DNA of 10,280 nt from Gonium pectorale. Lineage: Eukaryota; Chlorophyta; Chlorophyceae; Chlamydomonadales; Volvocaceae. Each line of letters begins with the position of its first letter. Position 1 is the first letter of the stretch. Positions 7,643 through 10,280 of the stretch are shown here, one piece after another. The stretch is from assembly GCA_001584585.1 (NCBI GenBank), contig LSYV01000016.1, positions 1,235,670 through 1,245,949 on the forward strand. The letters run 5' to 3'. Both the position numbers and the translations under genes were made by a program. The notes beneath the pieces were generated by a model. That model was not told the DNA's origin, did no database searches, and was given only the letters and a program-made list of their open reading frames with translations.

Positions 7643-8692
7643 GAAACTACTGCTCGTAACCAACAGTTGGTTGGCGGCGTAACGGCTCCCGCGGGGAAGC
7701 ATCCGGGGAGTATGCCGCGAGCCCGCCCGCAATGCGCCAAAGCGTTAGCAAAGGCAGCAAAGGGGTGTACGGCGCCTAACGAGCATCGTACGCTACGATC
7801 CACCCGAACACGCGCCATCCACCATCCAGCAACGAGGCACCTGCTGCGACCGCAAAACCGCGCCCATCGTGCCCGGCACGACGTGACACGCCCCCCCCCC
7901 GCAACAATGACAACAACAACCACGGTGGTGGATTGAGACTCACTATCACAGACACCTGCGCTGCGAGCGAGGGAGGCTATTTGGTGGCGCATGATGGTGG
8001 GTCAAGGAGGGGCATCGTGGCCCTGCCCTCAAAGTAGCCCATAGACCCACGCATGAAACGCACACGCGCACGTACGAACGGCTGTGCGCACAAATAGGAT
8101 ACGGCAAATTGGATACGGCACGCGAATACGGCGGGGATGAGGGGTGCAGGCGGGCGCCATTGGACGAACCCCGCGAGTTGGATTCCTGACATGGATTTTG
8201 GTTTCTCCTTGGTCTCACTTCTTCCGTTTAACGATGACACCGAGCCCCATCCATCTGCCGTCCGAACGGCTTGCGGGGGCGCCCAGTGCTTGCCCCGCAC
8301 TAGCCGGCGCGCGCGCGCATGCCGCCGCCGCAGCGGCGCGACGCTGGCGGCGCGCCAGGCGGCTTGCATTGGCAGCCCACGATGCGAGCGATGAGCGATT
8401 ATGTACGGATGACTATGTGGGGAGCTGTTGCTGCCGCTGCTGCTGCCGCTGTTGCTGCCTATTACTTCCCCCCCCCCCACATGCTCATTGTAAGCATACG
8501 CCTCTCACGAACGAGAGGCCTCCGCTGTGCACAAGCCGCTGCGCACAAGCCGCTGCACGCAAACCATGCGAGCCGCAAACGCCGCCGGCGCCGACGCCGA
8601 CGTCGGCGCCACTCCCCTGCCCTCCACCGTATCTGTCAGCCGTGGCGGGCTCAAGCCGGGCTCAGGCGGCTGGGGGCTAGTGGCACCCGCCC
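7643..8692. other. Spacer and probable 3' untranslated region of gene B
   Basis: No gene is supported here. It contains a run of C at 7891-7900 next to an AAC-rich tract, three loose copies of GATACGGCA (8098-8130), a GCTGCC-type tract encoding poly-Ala in one frame (8425-8460), a 7-bp hairpin GCCTCTC/GAGAGGC (8500-8519) and a 14-bp tandem duplication GCACAAGCCGCTGC (8529-8556). The part adjoining 8692 should be the 3' UTR of gene B, yet the minus strand shows no TGTAA here. Confidence 0.5.
8587..8610. repeat. Perfect 10-bp inverted repeat downstream of gene B
   Basis: GGCGCCGACG, a 4-base loop CCGA, and CGTCGGCGCC form a very stable GC hairpin. It lies about 83 bases after the gene B stop codon, so it is probably in its 3' UTR. 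Its role is unknown; it could affect transcript stability or be incidental. Confidence 0.8.
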
Positions 8693-10280
8693 TTAGCCGG
8701 CGGCGGGGCTCACACCCTTCGACTCGAGCCGCGCGTACTCGGCGGGGTCCCGGGGGTACAGCACGCGGCCCGCGAAGCGCACCCACTCCAGGAATGGCCC
8801 GTAGTTGGGTCCGGCGCGGCTGCTCTGCTCCACCGTGATGAGGACGCCACCCACGGCGGTGGCCTGCAGGTTGGCGGGCAGCGCGGACTGCACGCCACCG
8901 GCGGGCACGGGCAGCCTGATGCCGCTGGCGCGCGGGCCGACAGTGATGGAGAGGATGGACTGGCAGATGCGGGCGTCGGGGATGGTGGCGTTGTACACCG
9001 TGCGGCCGACGTTGCCAGTCAGGACGCCGCGCGGCGGGAAGACCCACTTGAGGAACTGGACCTGTTTTGATTTTCAGGGGATTGTTTGGACGGGGGGAGG
9101 GGAGGCGAGTGAGGCGGGTGAGGCGGGAAAGGTGGTGGTGGTGGTGGTGGTGGTGGTGGGTGGTTGGGAGGGGGGGGGACAGGCAGGGTGGATGATACGC
9201 GGGCATCGGCTGGTGGAGGGACTGCGGCGCGTCGCAGGGTGGGACCCGAGAAGCCCGGGGAGTGAGGGCTCCCTTACCGGTGGGCGGCAGTGCAGACGGG
9301 CAACCGCGCAAAGCTGGGGTGGGCTACTTCCCCCCCCCCCCCCCGTTGCAGAGCACGCCGTGAGTTCACATCGTACGGCATGTGTGCCGTACGCCTCCGG
9401 CAGCTCTTACTAGGTCGCCGCGATCACGCACCTTGATGACGCCCGAGTTGCGGATCTGCTTGATGTACACGCGGGACACCTGCCACGGCTCCCGGAAGAA
9501 CACCGCCACGCTGAGCGAGGTGGCGGTAGCCTTCCATGTGCGAGGGCAGGCGGCGCAGGTGGAGGGGCAGGCGGACTTGTTCTGGGATATCTGCGGAGGG
9601 AGGCGAGGGCCCAGGGAGGCGGGGGGGGGGCCGGGTGGCAGGGGGGCTTAGGCGAAGGCACGACTTCACACCGAGTATTGTAAAATGTGCGCGACAGGAT
9701 CTTCCGCACAAGATAGCAGCCGCAGAAGTGTAGTCTGTGCCGTGCACGCGAACAAACAGAAGGTGCATGTCAGATGTACGGCGTAGGGAGGCACAGACGC
9801 GTGCTTTCCTCGTACGGCACGTACCAGTTGCAACGGAGCGCGAGGCTGCAGCTGCGCCGAGAAATCCACATCGTCGTACCACACAAGTGACCTGTCGTAC
9901 CATCCAGGGCAGGGGCAGGGGAGGGGCAAAGGGGTACCTCTCAGCAGCAAGACGGAACTCGCAGGACACGACCGTACGGTACGACACGGCCGCGGACAGC
10001 AGGCGACTACGGTTCTATCATGCCCCTGCTCCGAGTTGCACAACACCTTAAATCATGATGCGAACTTCACTGCACGCCGATGTCCAGCATACGTTACCGT
10101 GAGGAGAAACAACCCCTGCATTCCCTTGCGGATCCCGCTTACCCCCGTGCCATGTCGCAAGGGAACCCGCCCCGCCCCTCCCCCCCCTGCCCACGCGCGC
10201 ACCTGGTTCGGCCGGCGGCACCCTGGCCGGTGACGTTGAGGAAGGAGAGGAAGAGGGGCGGCGGCGGCGAGGGCGGGCGC
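8693..10280 (-). CDS. C-terminal part of a secreted Pro/Ser-rich glycoprotein with a beta-rich Cys-containing domain (four exons, 5' part beyond right edge)
   Basis: I joined four minus-strand exons: 10280-10203, 9891-9825, 9590-9432 and 9061-8693 (TAA at 8695-8693). Junctions are GT-AG (donors GTGCGC, GTACGT and GTGCGT; acceptors CGACAG, CCGCAG and AACAG), with phases 2, 0 and 0, giving 223 residues. Residues 1-8 are the end of a Pro/Ser rod (RPPSPPPP). The domain then starts LFLSFLNVTGQG, continues SLVWYDDVDFSAQL, a CPSTCAAC cluster (Cys 56, 60, 63), SLSVAVFFREPWQVSRVYIK, VQFLKWVF, and ends with strands ILSITVG, GGVLITVEQSS and FLEWVRFAGRVLYP. Cys134 could pair with one of the cluster. N-glycosylation sequons are NVT (15) and NAT (125). 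Alternating strands suggest a beta-sandwich, perhaps carbohydrate-binding, but I cannot assign a named family. The inferred location is cell wall or extracellular matrix. Exons 3 and 4 are the most secure. Confidence 0.82.
9131..9159. repeat. GGT/ACC trinucleotide tract in the last intron of gene B
   Basis: About nine GGT units (ACC on the gene strand) lie in the 370-nt intron 9431-9062. The surrounding purine-rich plus strand reads as a pyrimidine-rich stretch on the gene strand upstream of the acceptor. It is non-coding. Confidence 0.85.
9330..9344. repeat. Run of 15 C (G on the gene strand) in an intron of gene B
   Basis: This homopolymer sits in the same intron as the GGT tract. Length is likely to vary and to be error-prone in sequencing or assembly. 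It does not affect the reading frame because it is intronic. Confidence 0.9.
9372..9393. repeat. Inverted pair of the TACGG motif
   Basis: CGTACGGCA, a 4-base TGTG loop, and TGCCGTACG make a perfect 9-bp stem in the last intron of gene B. The right arm belongs to an exact GTGCCGTACG copy (9384-9393), the reverse complement of the CGTACGGCAC at 9811-9820. Confidence 0.85.
9825..9891 (-). CDS. Internal 67-nt exon of gene B
   Basis: The rod-containing exon ends in phase 2 and the CPSTCAAC exon starts in phase 0, so a joining exon of length 3n+1 is required. This 67-nt segment fits exactly: acceptor GGTACGACAG|G, 22 codons beginning SLVWYDDVDF and ending APLQL, and donor CTG|GTACGT. The AG of the previous exon plus the first G gives Arg. 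Residue pattern and frame agree with a beta-rich extracellular domain. Confidence 0.7.

Noticed and set aside
8505..9311. 268-codon minus-strand frame overlapping the last exon of gene B
   Set aside because: It is Arg/Pro/His-rich (HHHHHHHH from the GGT tract), crosses the intron, and is a shifted shadow of the real final exon.
9410..9987. Minus-strand frames of 99 and 187 codons over exons 2 and 3 of gene B
   Set aside because: They read across introns or in a shifted frame; the spliced frame gives a coherent beta-rich sequence with matching phases.

Overview
The window looks like nuclear DNA of a green alga, most likely volvocine (Chlamydomonas, Gonium, Volvox and relatives). The reasons are GC-rich sequence, genes broken by short GT-AG introns with pyrimidine-rich acceptors, a strong third-position C/G preference, extracellular-matrix proteins with long Ser-(Pro)3-5 rods, and many CA/TG, GGT and poly-G/poly-C tracts in introns and spacers. 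There are no bacterial-style operons. This assignment is an inference from style, not a database match.

Two protein genes can be rebuilt by splicing, both on the minus strand and both cut by a window edge. Gene A (2444 down to 1, four exons) has a complete N-terminus: a signal peptide, a domain resembling the class-I glutamine-amidotransferase/ThuA-like fold, an acidic helical linker, a Gly/Asn repeat, and then a Ser/Pro rod that runs off the left edge. Gene B (10280 down to 8693, four exons) shows only the C-terminal end of a protein: the last bases of a Pro/Ser rod followed by a beta-rich, Cys-containing, probably N-glycosylated C-terminal domain and a TAA stop. Its 67-nt internal exon is needed to keep the frame. 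Both proteins look like secreted hydroxyproline-rich cell-wall or matrix glycoproteins. They could be neighbouring members of one family, because A shows the front half and B the back half of a compatible architecture.

The roughly 6.2 kb between them (2445-8692) holds no gene that can be called with confidence. Just upstream of gene A lies a probable promoter with a TATAAAT on the plus strand, followed by a 34-codon plus-strand ORF that could be the first exon of a divergent gene. Farther right there are TG/CA and homopolymer tracts, short direct and inverted repeats, and a dispersed 7-10 bp motif around CGTACGGCAC. That motif recurs at about twenty places, also occurs in introns of both genes, and in gene B abuts a splice donor. 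A few short stretches resemble exons or terminal exons (near 3885-3917, 4323-4500, 5045-5163, 5840-6000 and 7601-7642), but none can be joined into a convincing gene.
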